Part shown: piece by piece, positions 8,302-17,511 of the stretch
Numbering within the stretch: position 1 is the first letter of the stretch
How the letters are laid out: every line of letters begins with the position of its first letter
The notes under the pieces: generated by a model
Seen by the model: the letters and a program-made list of their open reading frames with translations, nothing else
Databases searched by the model: none
Told to the model about the DNA's origin: nothing
Source of the DNA: SW4 sp042466115
GTDB taxonomy: Bacteria > Pseudomonadota > Alphaproteobacteria > Rhodobacterales > Rhodobacteraceae
DNA length: 64,000 nt
Assembly: GCF_042466115.1 (NCBI RefSeq)
Contig: NZ_JAXHBQ010000001.1
Coordinates: 1,798,001 to 1,862,000, forward strand
Reading direction: 5' to 3'
Program-made: the position numbers and the translations under genes

Positions 8302-9632
8302 TGGGTCAGCACCTCGCGGTTGGGAATGACCCAGCCCGTAACGGACTGACGGCGGTCAAGCACTTTGGCGGCAACCGCCATGATGTCATCGGCAGTGACG
8401 GCCTGCAAAATATCGGGCCAGTCCTGCACATCCTGCACGGTCAGCCCTTGGGTCAGGGCCGCGCCATACCGGTTGGCAATGCCTTCGACATTATCACGCG
8501 CATAGATTTCGCCTGCGCGAAACTGCGTGCGCAGCCTCTCAAGCTGTTCGGGGTCAACACCGGTTTCCATGAAATCTGCAATCGCGGCGTCCATCGCATC
8601 CTCACCTTCCTGCAAGGATACACCCACAGCAGGCACGACCGTGATGCCAAAGGTGGTGTCATCAAGGCTGCTCGCGTCATATCCCGCACCTGTGTAAACA
8701 GCCAGCTGCGCATCAAACTGCAGGGCTTCGCCCAACACAGACGTAAACGACGAACCACCAAGAATATCAGCCAGATAGACCAGTGCAGCGGCTTCTTCCT
8801 GTGCGCCACTGTCGCGTTCAGGGGCCAGATAGCTGCGGGTGACATAGGGTTGCGACACGCGCGGATCCTCAAAAATCAGACGGCGTTCGGCGTTCTGCGG
8901 TGGTTCTTCGGGGCGCAGGCGTTCGGGCAGATCAGGCTCGGCTGGGATCACGCCGTAATACTGTTCCGCCAGCGCCAGAACCTCGGCAGGTTGCACATCA
9001 CCTGCGACAACCAGAATGGCGTTGTTCGGTGAATAGTAAAGTTCGTAGAAATCAAGCGCATCTTGCAGACTCAACTCCTCCATCTCGTGACGCCAGCCGA
9101 TGATCGGCACACCGTACCGGTGGTTCATATACTGAGCGGCGCGCAGCTGTTCGCGCGCCAATGCACCTGCATTGTTGTCAGTGCGCTGGGCGCGTTCCTC
9201 AAGGATGACATTGCGTTCGGTCACAATGTCGGCCTCGGTGATGCGCAGGTTGTTCATGCGGTCGCTTTCCATCCGCATCATCAGTTCCAGACGGTCGGCT
9301 GCTACACGCTGATAATAGGCGGTATAGTCATAGCTGGTGAACGCGTTATCACTGCCACCATTGGCGGCCACGGTGGCGGACAATTCGCCACTGGCCAAGT
9401 TCTCGGTTTCCTTGAACAGCAGATGTTCCAGAAAATGCGCCACGCCGGATGCGCCCACCGGCTCGTCGGCAGATCCGATGCGATACCAGACCATATGCAC
9501 AACAACAGGCGCACGGTGATCTTCGATCACCACAACGTCCATCCCGTTATCAAGCGTGTAGGTCGTGACCTCCTCGGCGTGCAGCGCTGTGCTGGCAAAC
9601 AAGGCAAAGGCGGTAGTCAGTATGCGCAACAT
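8298..9632 (-). CDS. M16 family zinc metallopeptidase, active subunit
   Basis: 444 residues, Sec signal peptide (ending near LHAEE). Carries the inverted zinc motif HFLEH in GASGVAHFLEHLLF, with the downstream Glu-rich helix, so it should be proteolytically active in the periplasm. ATG 9632 with AGGA upstream is preferred to the TTG two codons earlier. Four-base overlap with the inactive paralogue downstream implies a stoichiometric pair. The pair follows lspA and a DUF3035 lipoprotein on the same strand. Confidence 0.93.
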   Translation of the reverse strand: MLRILTTAFALFASTALHAEEVTTYTLDNGMDVVVIEDHRAPVVVHMVWYRIGSADEPVGASGVAHFLEHLLFKETENLASGELSATVAANGGSDNAFTSYDYTAYYQRVAADRLELMMRMESDRMNNLRITEADIVTERNVILEERAQRTDNNAGALAREQLRAAQYMNHRYGVPIIGWRHEMEELSLQDALDFYELYYSPNNAILVVAGDVQPAEVLALAEQYYGVIPAEPDLPERLRPEEPPQNAERRLIFEDPRVSQPYVTRSYLAPERDSGAQEEAAALVYLADILGGSSFTSVLGEALQFDAQLAVYTGAGYDASSLDDTTFGITVVPAVGVSLQEGEDAMDAAIADFMETGVDPEQLERLRTQFRAGEIYARDNVEGIANRYGAALTQGLTVQDVQDWPDILQAVTADDIMAVAAKVLDRRQSVTGWVIPNREVLTQ

Positions 9633-9717
9633 CGGCAAGTCCTATCCAATACGTTGCCCGTAACCTACGCCGGTGCGCGCAGGCTTCAAGACATCAAACG
9701 CTTATGTGAAAAGACTG

Positions 9718-10230
9718 TTAGGGCGCGGGCGGCGCTGTGGGCGTTGCGACACCCAGATTGCGAAACCGCGTCAGTTCCGCGTAGGCATCAAGGGCTTGCG
9801 CGGCATAGGCCTGAAAATACCGGTCACGCCCGCCAAGCCCAAGGAACCCTACGCGCGCTCGGCGATTGCGAAATGCTTCGTCCTCGGACGCCAGTGTCGC
9901 GCGGATGTTGGGATCGGTGCCGTGACGGCCGGCGCGCGCCACAAGGGCTGCGTCCGCTGATGGAATGCCACCGGCACGCGCGGCACTTTCGCGCCCGCCA
10001 AGGGCGACAATGGCCTCACCGCCGGGATTAGGATCAGTCAGGTTTGCACCACCTGGCGTAGGCGCGGGCAATGTGTTCAGGCTTTCGGGAAGGGCCAAGG
10101 GGCCAACCGGCAACACTGTAAATTCGTCAGGCCCGCCACTGCTGCTGCGCAAATCACGCAAGCCACGATCCCCGCCCGCACAGGCCGAAAGCGCCAAAAC
10201 AGCAGTGGTTGCAAAGATCATCGCACGCAT
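9718..10230 (-). CDS. DUF3035 domain lipoprotein
   Basis: 170 residues, lipoprotein signal ending LSACAG (Cys17), then a low-complexity Pro/Gly-rich stretch (LPVGPLALPESLNTLPAPTP) typical of DUF3035 proteins of Rhodobacterales, and an Arg-rich middle. No enzymatic motif. It sits between lspA, which processes lipoproteins, and the M16 pair on the same strand; function unknown. Confidence 0.75.
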   Translation of the reverse strand: MRAMIFATTAVLALSACAGGDRGLRDLRSSSGGPDEFTVLPVGPLALPESLNTLPAPTPGGANLTDPNPGGEAIVALGGRESAARAGGIPSADAALVARAGRHGTDPNIRATLASEDEAFRNRRARVGFLGLGGRDRYFQAYAAQALDAYAELTRFRNLGVATPTAPPAP

Positions 10231-10295
10231 ATCGCGAACCCCGTCGTCGGTTTCCCCGCTTGTTTAGCGCAGCTTGGCGGCGGCGTCACGGGTGT

Positions 10296-10763
10296 TCAGG
10301 CTTTCTTTTTACTTTCGCCCGTGAACATGACAAGGCCAATCGCTCCGGCAAAAATCGTGATGTCGGCCACGTTGAATGCATAGGGGTTTTCAAACCCGCA
10401 GCACGACATGTTCAAAAAGTCCGCCACTGCGCCGTAAATGATCCGGTCAACCACATTGCCCAGCGCGCCCCCCACCAACAATCCGGCCGAGACATAGGCC
10501 CATTTGCCGACCTTTTCCTTGTGGATCCAGTAAAGGACCAAGGCGGAAATCACGACAGCAATGCCAATCAACACCCAACGCATATCGGCCCCCGAAAACA
10601 GGCCGAAATTCACGCCGCGGTTCCACGCCATGCGCAGGTTCAGCAAAGGTGGCAGCACGTCAATCGACAACCGCGTTTGCAAATCAAGCGGATAAAGCAC
10701 GATGTATTTGGTGACCTGATCCAACAGGAACACCCAAAACCCCACCCAAAATGTCAGCCGCAT
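10296..10763 (-). CDS. lspA: Lipoprotein signal peptidase (signal peptidase II)
   Basis: Inner-membrane aspartyl protease that cleaves prolipoprotein signal peptides. Four hydrophobic segments and both catalytic motifs are present: GGALGNVVDRI (first Asp) and AVADFLN followed by FNVADI (second Asp). ATG 10763 with AAAGGA upstream gives about 155 residues, the normal size; the frame is open nine codons further. It lies 37 bp after purH and upstream of a DUF3035 lipoprotein. Confidence 0.95.
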   Translation of the reverse strand: MRLTFWVGFWVFLLDQVTKYIVLYPLDLQTRLSIDVLPPLLNLRMAWNRGVNFGLFSGADMRWVLIGIAVVISALVLYWIHKEKVGKWAYVSAGLLVGGALGNVVDRIIYGAVADFLNMSCCGFENPYAFNVADITIFAGAIGLVMFTGESKKKA

Positions 10764-10800
10764 GGCACGTCCTTTCGTTCTGCCCCTCAAATGGCAGCGA

Positions 10801-12390
10801 TTAGTGCCTAAAGTGGCGCATACCCGTAAATACCATGGCCAAACCGGCCTTGTCAGCGGCGGCGATCACTTCATCGTCGCGCATGGAACCACCGGGTTGA
10901 ATAACTGCGGTAGCGCCTGCCTCGGCTGCGGTCAACAGACCGTCCGAGAATGGAAAGAACGCATCGGATGCCACGACCGACCCTTTGGTCAATGGCGCGG
11001 GAAGGCCCATCGCCTGGGCCATATCTTCGGCCTTGCGTGCGGCGATGCGGGTGCTGTCGACGCGGCTCATCTGGCCCGCGCCAACACCAACCGTCGCGCC
11101 ATCCTTGACGTAGATGATCGCGTTGGATTTGACGTGCTTCGCAACAGTCCAGGCAAACAGCATATCGGCCATTTCCGCATCGGTGGGCTGTTTCCTGGTC
11201 ACGACTTTCAGATCATTCATCGACAAACGCCCCGTGTCCTTGTCCTGCACCAGCAGGCCACCCGCGACCTGCTTGAAGGCCATCCCTGCAGCCGTCGGAT
11301 CGGCCAGTTCACCCGTCACCAACAATCGCAGGTTCTTTTTCGCAGCAAACACCGCGCGCGCATCATCATCAGCGGCAGGTGCGATCACGACTTCGGTGAA
11401 AATCTGCGCGATTTCTTCGGCAGTGGCCCCGTCAAGCGGCTGGTTCAGCGCAATGATCCCGCCAAACGCGCTGGTGCGGTCGCAATCAAATGCGCGGGTA
11501 TAGGCGTCCTTCAAGGTGTCACCACGGGCCACACCACAAGGGTTCGCATGCTTGATGATCGCGCAGGCCGGCCCATCGGCGGGGGCAAACTCACTGACCA
11601 GCTCAAACGCCGCATCGGTGTCGTTGATGTTGTTATAGGACAGCTCTTTGCCCTGCACCTGCTGCGCAGTCGCGGCACCGGGGCGGTTTGACCCGTCCAG
11701 ATAGAACGCAGCGCGCTGATGCGGGTTTTCGCCATACCGCAGCGTCTGCGCAAGGGTGCCCGCAAAGGCACGGCGGCGCGGCGTGTCCACGCCAATCGCA
11801 TCCGCCATCCACGTGGACACGGCCGCGTCATAGGCCGCCGTGCGGGCATAGGCACGCTGCGCCAGCTTCTTGCGGAATTTCGGGCATGTTGCACCGTTAT
11901 GCTGCGCCATGTCACCCAGCAGTTTGTCGTAATCCTCGACATCGACGACGACATTCACAAAGGCATGGTTCTTGGCCGCAGCGCGGATCATCGCAGGGCC
12001 ACCAATGTCGATATTTTCAATGCAGGTGTCATAATCGGCACCCTTGGCCACGGTTTCCTCGAACGGATAAAGGTTTACCACCAGCAGGTCGATCGGACCA
12101 ATTCCGTGCTGTTCCATCGCCGCCAGATGTTCACCGTTATCGCGCAGGGCCAGCAACCCGCCATGCACCGCCGGGTGCAGGGTTTTCACACGCCCGTCCA
12201 TCATTTCGGGAAAACCCGTCACATCTGCCACATCGCGCACCGGCAATCCGGCATCGCGCAGCGCCGCGGCGCTGCCGCCGGTCGACAGCAACTCAACACC
12301 GTAGCCATCCAGCGCACGGGCCAGATCAATCAGGCCGGTCTTGTCGGAAACAGACAGAAGTGCGCGGCGCACGGGTTGCATATCGGTCAT
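10801..12390 (-). CDS. purH: Bifunctional AICAR transformylase/IMP cyclohydrolase PurH
   Basis: 529 residues, normal length. The N-terminal MGS-like IMP cyclohydrolase domain begins RRALLSVSDKTGL and contains GRVKTLHPAVHGGLL; the C-terminal AICAR formyltransferase domain contains LRYGENPHQRAAFY, KHANPCGVA and SDAFFPFSDG. Catalyses the last two steps of de novo IMP synthesis. It starts 13 bp after the heparinase-like gene and is followed by lspA, forming the usual Rhodobacterales order rsmB-heparinase-purH-lspA. Confidence 0.98.
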   Translation of the reverse strand: MTDMQPVRRALLSVSDKTGLIDLARALDGYGVELLSTGGSAAALRDAGLPVRDVADVTGFPEMMDGRVKTLHPAVHGGLLALRDNGEHLAAMEQHGIGPIDLLVVNLYPFEETVAKGADYDTCIENIDIGGPAMIRAAAKNHAFVNVVVDVEDYDKLLGDMAQHNGATCPKFRKKLAQRAYARTAAYDAAVSTWMADAIGVDTPRRRAFAGTLAQTLRYGENPHQRAAFYLDGSNRPGAATAQQVQGKELSYNNINDTDAAFELVSEFAPADGPACAIIKHANPCGVARGDTLKDAYTRAFDCDRTSAFGGIIALNQPLDGATAEEIAQIFTEVVIAPAADDDARAVFAAKKNLRLLVTGELADPTAAGMAFKQVAGGLLVQDKDTGRLSMNDLKVVTRKQPTDAEMADMLFAWTVAKHVKSNAIIYVKDGATVGVGAGQMSRVDSTRIAARKAEDMAQAMGLPAPLTKGSVVASDAFFPFSDGLLTAAEAGATAVIQPGGSMRDDEVIAAADKAGLAMVFTGMRHFRH

Positions 12391-12403
12391 TCAGGCGGCC
12401 CCC

Positions 12404-14173
12404 TCAGGCAGTTTCATCCACGTCCGTCAGGTGCGCATCAAAATCCTCGATCCCGACATCGCGCAGGGCGGTTGGGGTATCTTGAGCCTTGGCCAGCGAC
12501 CATCTGACGCGCGTCGCATAAGACATTGCGCGACCAGTTAAAACCACCTGTTGTGTCGCACGCGGCTTTAATCGACCGTTTTCCAGATAAACCGAAGGTT
12601 CCAGTGTCATTTCCGCACTGCCATCCTGCCGGAAAACCCAGATTTCGCCGCTTTTCAGCGCCATGCTGATCGCGCCACCACCCAGATCGACAGCCGCCTC
12701 AACTTCGGGGTGAATATGGAACCGCACCGCAAATGCGATCCCCTGCAAGGCGCCCGCATCCATGGCGCGATCGAACGCCGCCTCGTCTGCGGGGGTTAGC
12801 GTGGTCAGCAAGTCCTCGCCTGCCATCGCGCGGCCGTCAAAAGCCAGATCAAGCGTGCGCGCATGGGTTAACCCGTGCGTGCTGCGATACCCGTCATGGC
12901 CCAACTCAAGCCGTATCCCGTCACTCACGGTGCTTTGAACGTAGGGCACATCGCGCGGCACTTCTGCCAAAAGTTCGCCGCGCAGGGTATTGGCGCGACC
13001 GGGCGGGTCCAGACGCGACGATGAATACCCGTCAATCGCCAGAGTCGAATGGCTGGGTGTCGCACGGCCCGCGCGGCGCCAGTCCTCGCCAAAACTGGCT
13101 CCGGACCCGCAGTTCACAATCACCGGACGGCGCCCCGAGGTCAGTTCAAACGCCAGCGTCGAGGCATGCGCATCAAATGACGCCGGGCCAATGGGTGGCG
13201 CGCTCGCGTCAACGATCAAAGATGTGCGCCCCGCTGAAAGCCGCGCGAAACCCATGTGCAGGCCGTCGCTTGGGCGCTGCTTCATGCCTGCCAGCGCCAG
13301 CGCATGATCCAATCGCCCCTCAAGTCCGCGCCCACCCCCGTGAAACCGCGCCAAACCACCATCTGCATGGCGCAACGCGCGCAGGGTCGGCGCGATCCGT
13401 GCTTGGGCCGCCAACAGTGTTTCAGGCACCTCACGGTCGGCCTCGGCCAAGGCCTGCTGGGCCCATGTCAGCAGGGTGAACACCTCAAGCAGTTCTTCGG
13501 GGTTGCGTGTTGCGATCCCGCCTTCAAGGTCGACCTGGGATTTGCAATCCTGTGCAAGCGCGCGCACCGCTGGATCAACGTGGCGCTCCATCCCTTCAAG
13601 GGACAGGCCCGCATAAATCATGCCCGTCAGGGCTTCGAACCGTGGCAAGCCGCTGCGCGTCGATGTCCAGCGACGCGACAGGAAAATCGTCTGGCGGGCA
13701 AGGCTGCGAAAATAGGCATCCGTAAATTCGCGGTTCTGTCCACGCATCAGGAAAAAACCGTGGTTGATCCAGCGGATCAGCCTGCGCCCCGTCAGGTCAG
13801 GCGTCCAGCCCGGCCCCTTGCCACTGCCATAGCGGGCAATCCAATCAGCAACCCACGCTTGCGCCGTTTCGCGGGCACGGGCATCGCCGACTGCCGCGAG
13901 ATCATCCAGCCAGACGCAGCCCTGCACAACATTGGCGACACGCGGATCATCCGGCACGACATCCCAGATCGACGCATTCTTGGCCTCGACCAACTGACCG
14001 GCAAAAAGGAAATTGCCCGCCATCAACTGACGGCCACGGGCATAATGGCCAATCGTGCGTGGTTCGGGTTGTGATACAAAACCGCTCGCAGGGCGCGCAC
14101 GCGCAGCAAGACGCGCATGCAAGCGGTCCATCAGACGCGCACCATTGGCGCGCAATATCTGCGAATGTGTCAA
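12404..14173 (-). CDS. Heparinase II/III family protein
   Basis: About 589 residues: an N-terminal alpha-toroid (to about residue 300, RLIRWINHGFFLMRG) and the C-terminal heparinase II/III beta-sheet domain (HASTLAFELTSGRRPVIVNCG, SHSTLAIDGYSSSR). It has no signal peptide and sits between rsmB and purH rather than in a polysaccharide-utilisation locus, so the true substrate is unclear; this chromosomal neighbourhood is common in the order. No ATG near the conserved N-terminus gives the expected length: TTG at 14173 is proposed, ATG 14131 is the alternative. Confidence 0.88.
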   Translation of the reverse strand: MTHSQILRANGARLMDRLHARLAARARPASGFVSQPEPRTIGHYARGRQLMAGNFLFAGQLVEAKNASIWDVVPDDPRVANVVQGCVWLDDLAAVGDARARETAQAWVADWIARYGSGKGPGWTPDLTGRRLIRWINHGFFLMRGQNREFTDAYFRSLARQTIFLSRRWTSTRSGLPRFEALTGMIYAGLSLEGMERHVDPAVRALAQDCKSQVDLEGGIATRNPEELLEVFTLLTWAQQALAEADREVPETLLAAQARIAPTLRALRHADGGLARFHGGGRGLEGRLDHALALAGMKQRPSDGLHMGFARLSAGRTSLIVDASAPPIGPASFDAHASTLAFELTSGRRPVIVNCGSGASFGEDWRRAGRATPSHSTLAIDGYSSSRLDPPGRANTLRGELLAEVPRDVPYVQSTVSDGIRLELGHDGYRSTHGLTHARTLDLAFDGRAMAGEDLLTTLTPADEAAFDRAMDAGALQGIAFAVRFHIHPEVEAAVDLGGGAISMALKSGEIWVFRQDGSAEMTLEPSVYLENGRLKPRATQQVVLTGRAMSYATRVRWSLAKAQDTPTALRDVGIEDFDAHLTDVDETA

Positions 14174-14245
14174 GTCTCTGCTGCCTCTGGTCGTGCTTTG
14201 CGCATCTTAAGGTTGGCAACAACATACCGCTCTAGGGGATTCGTG

Positions 14246-15520
14246 TCACGCAGGCTTTCGCAGCATCGCGATATAGAACCCGTCCATCCCGCCCTGATCC
14301 GCCCAATAGTCGGGGCGCAGACGCAAGCCGCCTTCGCTTGTGCGCCAGGCCGGATCAATGCCTGCAACCATTACCGCATCACGGTCCGCGACCAGCCCAT
14401 GGTGACGTTCCAGCGCCTCGTCCACCTGCACTTCGCCCTCGTCAGGCAGCAGGGAACAGGTGCAAAACACCAAGCGCCCGCCGGGTTTCAGCAGGGAAAG
14501 GGCATGGTCGATCATGCGGCCCTGTTGTTCGATCAGCGCGCCAAATTCCGATCCGTCCTTTGCGTGGGGCAGGTCGGGATGGCGACGGATCGTGCCCGTA
14601 GCAGAACAGGGCGCATCCAGCAAAACAGCGTCAAAACCGTCCGTTTCATACGAAAACGCATCAGACACCACAGTCTCGGCCTCCAGCCCAACGCGTTTCA
14701 GATTTTCAGCAACGCGGGCCATGCGCCCTGCCGAGGCATCGACAGCAACGACCTGCGCACCGGCTGCGGCGACCTGCATCGTCTTGCCGCCAGGTGCGGC
14801 GCACAGATCAAGGATCACCTCGCCCTTCTGCGGGGCCAACACCTGCACCGGAATGGCGGCGGCGGCATCCTGCACCCACCACGCGCCGGTGTCATAACCG
14901 GCCAGCGCCGACACCTGCCCGGCATCCGCCAGACGCACAGAACCAGTCGGCAAAACCTTGCCACCCAGCGCATCGGCCACCGCCTGCGGATCGCCCTTGG
15001 CTGTCAAATCCAGCGGGGCACCCGCGAAATGCGCCGCCTCCATCGCGATCACAACATCGCGGCCAAAGGCATCACTTAGCGGGCCACGCAGCCACCCGGG
15101 TAGGCGCGGCACGGCCAGTTTCGCCCAGCCTTCGGGCCCATCGGCGGCGATCTTGCGCATGACCGCGTTGACCAGCCCTTTCATCGACGAAGTCCGCTTG
15201 TCGCGCGCAACCAGTTCCACGCAGGCATTCACAACACCATGCCCAGCCGCACCGCCCGCGATTTCCACCGTCCCAAGGCGCAGCACATTGCGCACGGTCA
15301 GCGGCGGGGTCTTTTGCAGGAACCGGCCCAGCATCCGGTCTGCACGGTTCATCCCGCGCAGGGTTTCCGATGCCAGTCGCTGCGCGCGCGCGCGATCTTC
15401 GGGGGCAAGATGCTGCAGCGCGCCTGCGCCCACTAGTTCGGACAGCAGTTTGCCGTTGCCGGTGATCTGGTCGATCAGATGCAGGGCGGCGCGGCGCGGG
15501 GCAAGGCCTTGCTGGCTCAT
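14246..15520 (-). CDS. rsmB: 16S rRNA (cytosine-967-C5)-methyltransferase family protein RsmB
   Basis: 424 residues. The N-terminal third is NusB-like and binds RNA (GNGKLLSELV, DRMLGRFLQKTPPLTVRNVLRLG). The C-terminal Rossmann methyltransferase domain has the SAM motif LDLCAAPGGKTMQ, the first Cys in DAPCSATGTIRRHPD and the catalytic Cys in CTCSLLPDEGE. First gene of a long minus-strand cluster; divergent from the small SDHAF4-like gene. Confidence 0.93.
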   Translation of the reverse strand: MSQQGLAPRRAALHLIDQITGNGKLLSELVGAGALQHLAPEDRARAQRLASETLRGMNRADRMLGRFLQKTPPLTVRNVLRLGTVEIAGGAAGHGVVNACVELVARDKRTSSMKGLVNAVMRKIAADGPEGWAKLAVPRLPGWLRGPLSDAFGRDVVIAMEAAHFAGAPLDLTAKGDPQAVADALGGKVLPTGSVRLADAGQVSALAGYDTGAWWVQDAAAAIPVQVLAPQKGEVILDLCAAPGGKTMQVAAAGAQVVAVDASAGRMARVAENLKRVGLEAETVVSDAFSYETDGFDAVLLDAPCSATGTIRRHPDLPHAKDGSEFGALIEQQGRMIDHALSLLKPGGRLVFCTCSLLPDEGEVQVDEALERHHGLVADRDAVMVAGIDPAWRTSEGGLRLRPDYWADQGGMDGFYIAMLRKPA

Positions 15521-15587
15521 GGGCTGTCCTCTTGTTCAAAGCTGGTCGCGGCGTATATCAAGGGATGATCCGCCACAAGGACGCGCC

Positions 15588-15767
15588 ATGACCGACAATA
15601 CGCCCAAAGACCTGCCCGCCGCCGCCGTGCGCGCGCTGCAAGAAGCCGAAGCGCGCCGCAAAGCCGCGAAAAACGAACCGCTGCCAGTGGAACTGGGCGG
15701 GCGCGACGGGCCGGAACCCGTGCGTTTCGGGGATTGGGAAAAAAAGGGGATCGCTGTCGATTTTTGA
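15588..15767 (+). CDS. DUF1674 protein, SDHAF4-like succinate dehydrogenase assembly factor
   Basis: 59 residues with an Ala/Arg/Lys-rich helix (VRALQEAEARRKAAKN) and the family's C-terminal signature, GPEPVRFGDWEKKGIAVDF. DUF1674 is the bacterial counterpart of SDHAF4/Sdh8, which helps flavinylated SdhA mature; that role here is inferred from the family. Start ATG 15588. Divergent from rsmB, and convergent with a four-base gap to the next gene. Confidence 0.85.
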   Translation: MTDNTPKDLPAAAVRALQEAEARRKAAKNEPLPVELGGRDGPEPVRFGDWEKKGIAVDF

Positions 15768-15770
15768 TCG

Positions 15771-16136
15771 TCAACGCAGGTTGAACGTTGCCTCGTCACC
15801 TGCCCCACGATCGACGGTAAAGCGCATCTTGGTGTTGTTCTGCACCTCGACCAATTGGCAGTTGTAAGGGATCGGTGTGCCACTCCAGTCCATTTCGCGG
15901 CAGAAATAGCCGTCTTGCCATGACCAGGTGCCAACAACATCCCACCCGCTTGCCCGACCGACGATATTGCCGTCAGCGCGCACATCAAGCGCGATACCAA
16001 ACACGCCCAGACGCAGCTCCCGGCCATCAAGTAGCGCAAGGAATGTGTCGCGGTCCGACACGGTTTCAAACGCTTGGGCGGACGCGGGAAGGGCAAGACC
16101 CACTGCAAGTGCCAGACTAAGGAAGGTAGTGCGCAT
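15771..16136 (-). CDS. Small secreted protein, Rhodobacterales-conserved, function unknown
   Basis: 121 residues with a clean Sec signal (cleavage near ASAQA, residue 22). The mature part is a compact beta-rich sequence with two Cys (DGYFCREMDW and PYNCQLVE) likely to form a disulfide. I recall close relatives in Rhodobacteraceae, some carried in databases under the misleading name 'dihydrodipicolinate reductase'; nothing in this sequence resembles DapB, and the real dapB is at 23434-24243. Shares an intergenic region with the aglR-like gene. Confidence 0.75.
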   Translation of the reverse strand: MRTTFLSLALAVGLALPASAQAFETVSDRDTFLALLDGRELRLGVFGIALDVRADGNIVGRASGWDVVGTWSWQDGYFCREMDWSGTPIPYNCQLVEVQNNTKMRFTVDRGAGDEATFNLR

Positions 16137-16227
16137 CGTTCAAACCCAGCTGTTGTTTGGAATAATTACGGACGAAGTAGTCCGCTGGTTCAGTTTCAAA
16201 GGGACAAAGGCCGGAATGGAGTCAATC

Positions 16228-16241
16228 CCGAAACGTTTCGG
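16228..16241. promoter_or_regulatory. LacI-family operator O1 (aglR promoter)
   Basis: Perfect 14-bp palindrome CCGAAACGTTTCGG with the central CG and AAACGTTT core typical of LacI/GalR operators. It lies 68 bp upstream of the regulator start, implying autoregulation. Confidence 0.8.
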
Positions 16242-16259
16242 CTATCGCAGGCGGCTTGC

Positions 16260-16273
16260 CCAAAACGTTTCGG
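16260..16273. promoter_or_regulatory. LacI-family operator O2 (aglR promoter)
   Basis: CCAAAACGTTTCGG, one mismatch from the perfect operator. Its centre is 32 bp from the centre of O1, about three helical turns, so two repressor dimers would sit on the same DNA face. Confidence 0.75.
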
Positions 16274-16308
16274 TTTGGCAGTCTGCAGACCTAAGGGAGA
16301 TTCTTTTT

Positions 16309-17331
16309 ATGACAACGCTCAAGGATCTGAGCCGCCATCTGGGCTTGTCCGTCACGCAGGTCAGCCGCGCCCTGAATGACCATAGCGATGTCAGCAAAGA
16401 CACCAAAGAACGCGTGATGCGTGCGGCCAAAGCATTGGAATATCAACCAAATCTTTTGGCGCGTCGCCTTGTGACAGGGCGGTCAGGCATTGTCGGGCTG
16501 GTGTATCCTGAAATGCCGGACCCGTCCGATTCATGGTATTTCACACAGTTCGTTGCTGGCCTTTCGAGCAACTTCGCACGCCTTGGACGGCAGTTCATGT
16601 TGCACATGTCGCAAGACTCCGATCATGGCATCGAGGTCTACGATAGTCTTGTCAGGTCCCGTTCGATTGACGGATTCGTGGTGATTATTCCGGAAGTGGC
16701 CGATGCGCGGGTCGATTTCCTGCGCGAAAAGAAGGTTCCGTTCGTGCTTCATGGGCAGACCATGCAGGACCCCGACTACCCCTTTTACGACATCGACAAC
16801 ATTGCGGTGGGCTATGATCTGACCAAGCGACTGATCCGTGCAGGCCACCGGGAAATCGCCTTTATCAACGGCCAGGAAAAGGCCTCGTTCGTGCAACGGC
16901 GTTTCTTTGGATACGCGCGCGCACTTGCCGAAGCCGGGCTGAAACCGCGCAGGTCTTTCCAAGTCACCGGCACCATGACGGCGGAACTGGGGCTGCGTGA
17001 AACGATCAGGATGTTCCAATCCAAGGGGCCGCATCCGACTGGTATGATTGCAAGTAACACACGGATTGCAAAGGGAATTTATGACGGACTTGCAGCACTT
17101 GGGTTGCGCGTTCCGCATGATGTTTCAGTCGTGGGGCATGATGATGCGCTGCCCGATGTCACGCCTGACCAACTGCCGGTTCCCCTGACAGGAACGGGAT
17201 CGCCGCTCATTGAAAGTTGGGAACCGCTGGCAAAATATCTTGATGCAGCCCTGAATGGCGCAAAGCTTGAGACCGTGCAGGAAATCGGCGCGCACTACTT
17301 CTACGAGCGCGCCTCGGTGCGTAATATTTAA
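16309..17331 (+). CDS. aglR: LacI family regulator of the alpha-glucoside operon (AglR-like)
   Basis: 340 residues: an N-terminal LacI helix-turn-helix (TTLKDLSRHLGLSVTQVSRA, hinge near residue 50) and a periplasmic-binding-protein-like effector domain (IVGLVYPEMPD to DVSVVGHDDA). ATG 16309 is chosen because it starts exactly at the DNA-binding domain and has AAGGGAGA eight bases upstream, although the frame is open further. Two matching palindromes lie upstream of it and one upstream of aglE, so it probably represses itself and the transport operon until an alpha-glucoside binds. Confidence 0.9.
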   Translation: MTTLKDLSRHLGLSVTQVSRALNDHSDVSKDTKERVMRAAKALEYQPNLLARRLVTGRSGIVGLVYPEMPDPSDSWYFTQFVAGLSSNFARLGRQFMLHMSQDSDHGIEVYDSLVRSRSIDGFVVIIPEVADARVDFLREKKVPFVLHGQTMQDPDYPFYDIDNIAVGYDLTKRLIRAGHREIAFINGQEKASFVQRRFFGYARALAEAGLKPRRSFQVTGTMTAELGLRETIRMFQSKGPHPTGMIASNTRIAKGIYDGLAALGLRVPHDVSVVGHDDALPDVTPDQLPVPLTGTGSPLIESWEPLAKYLDAALNGAKLETVQEIGAHYFYERASVRNI

Positions 17332-17424
17332 CCCGTCACGCCGGAGATTTCGGTCACTACAAGACCCGCGCAAGCTTCAAAAAGGAATCATATTGACGCA
17401 TCGGGTGTGTTGGCGCTAACGTTA

Positions 17425-17438
17425 CCGAAACGTTTCGG
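17425..17438. promoter_or_regulatory. LacI-family operator O3 (aglE promoter)
   Basis: Perfect copy of CCGAAACGTTTCGG located 73 bp upstream of the aglE start, tying the transport operon to the adjacent LacI-type regulator. Confidence 0.82.
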
Positions 17439-17511
17439 GTGAACTTTTCCGAAGAATCGTTTTTCGGACCGGGGTTGGGAGACCCCGATTCATGCAACTG
17501 GGAGGAACTCC

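Noticed and set aside
15771..16136. Annotation as dihydrodipicolinate reductase
   Set aside because: The protein is a small exported beta-rich sequence with no nucleotide-binding motif; true dapB is elsewhere in the window.
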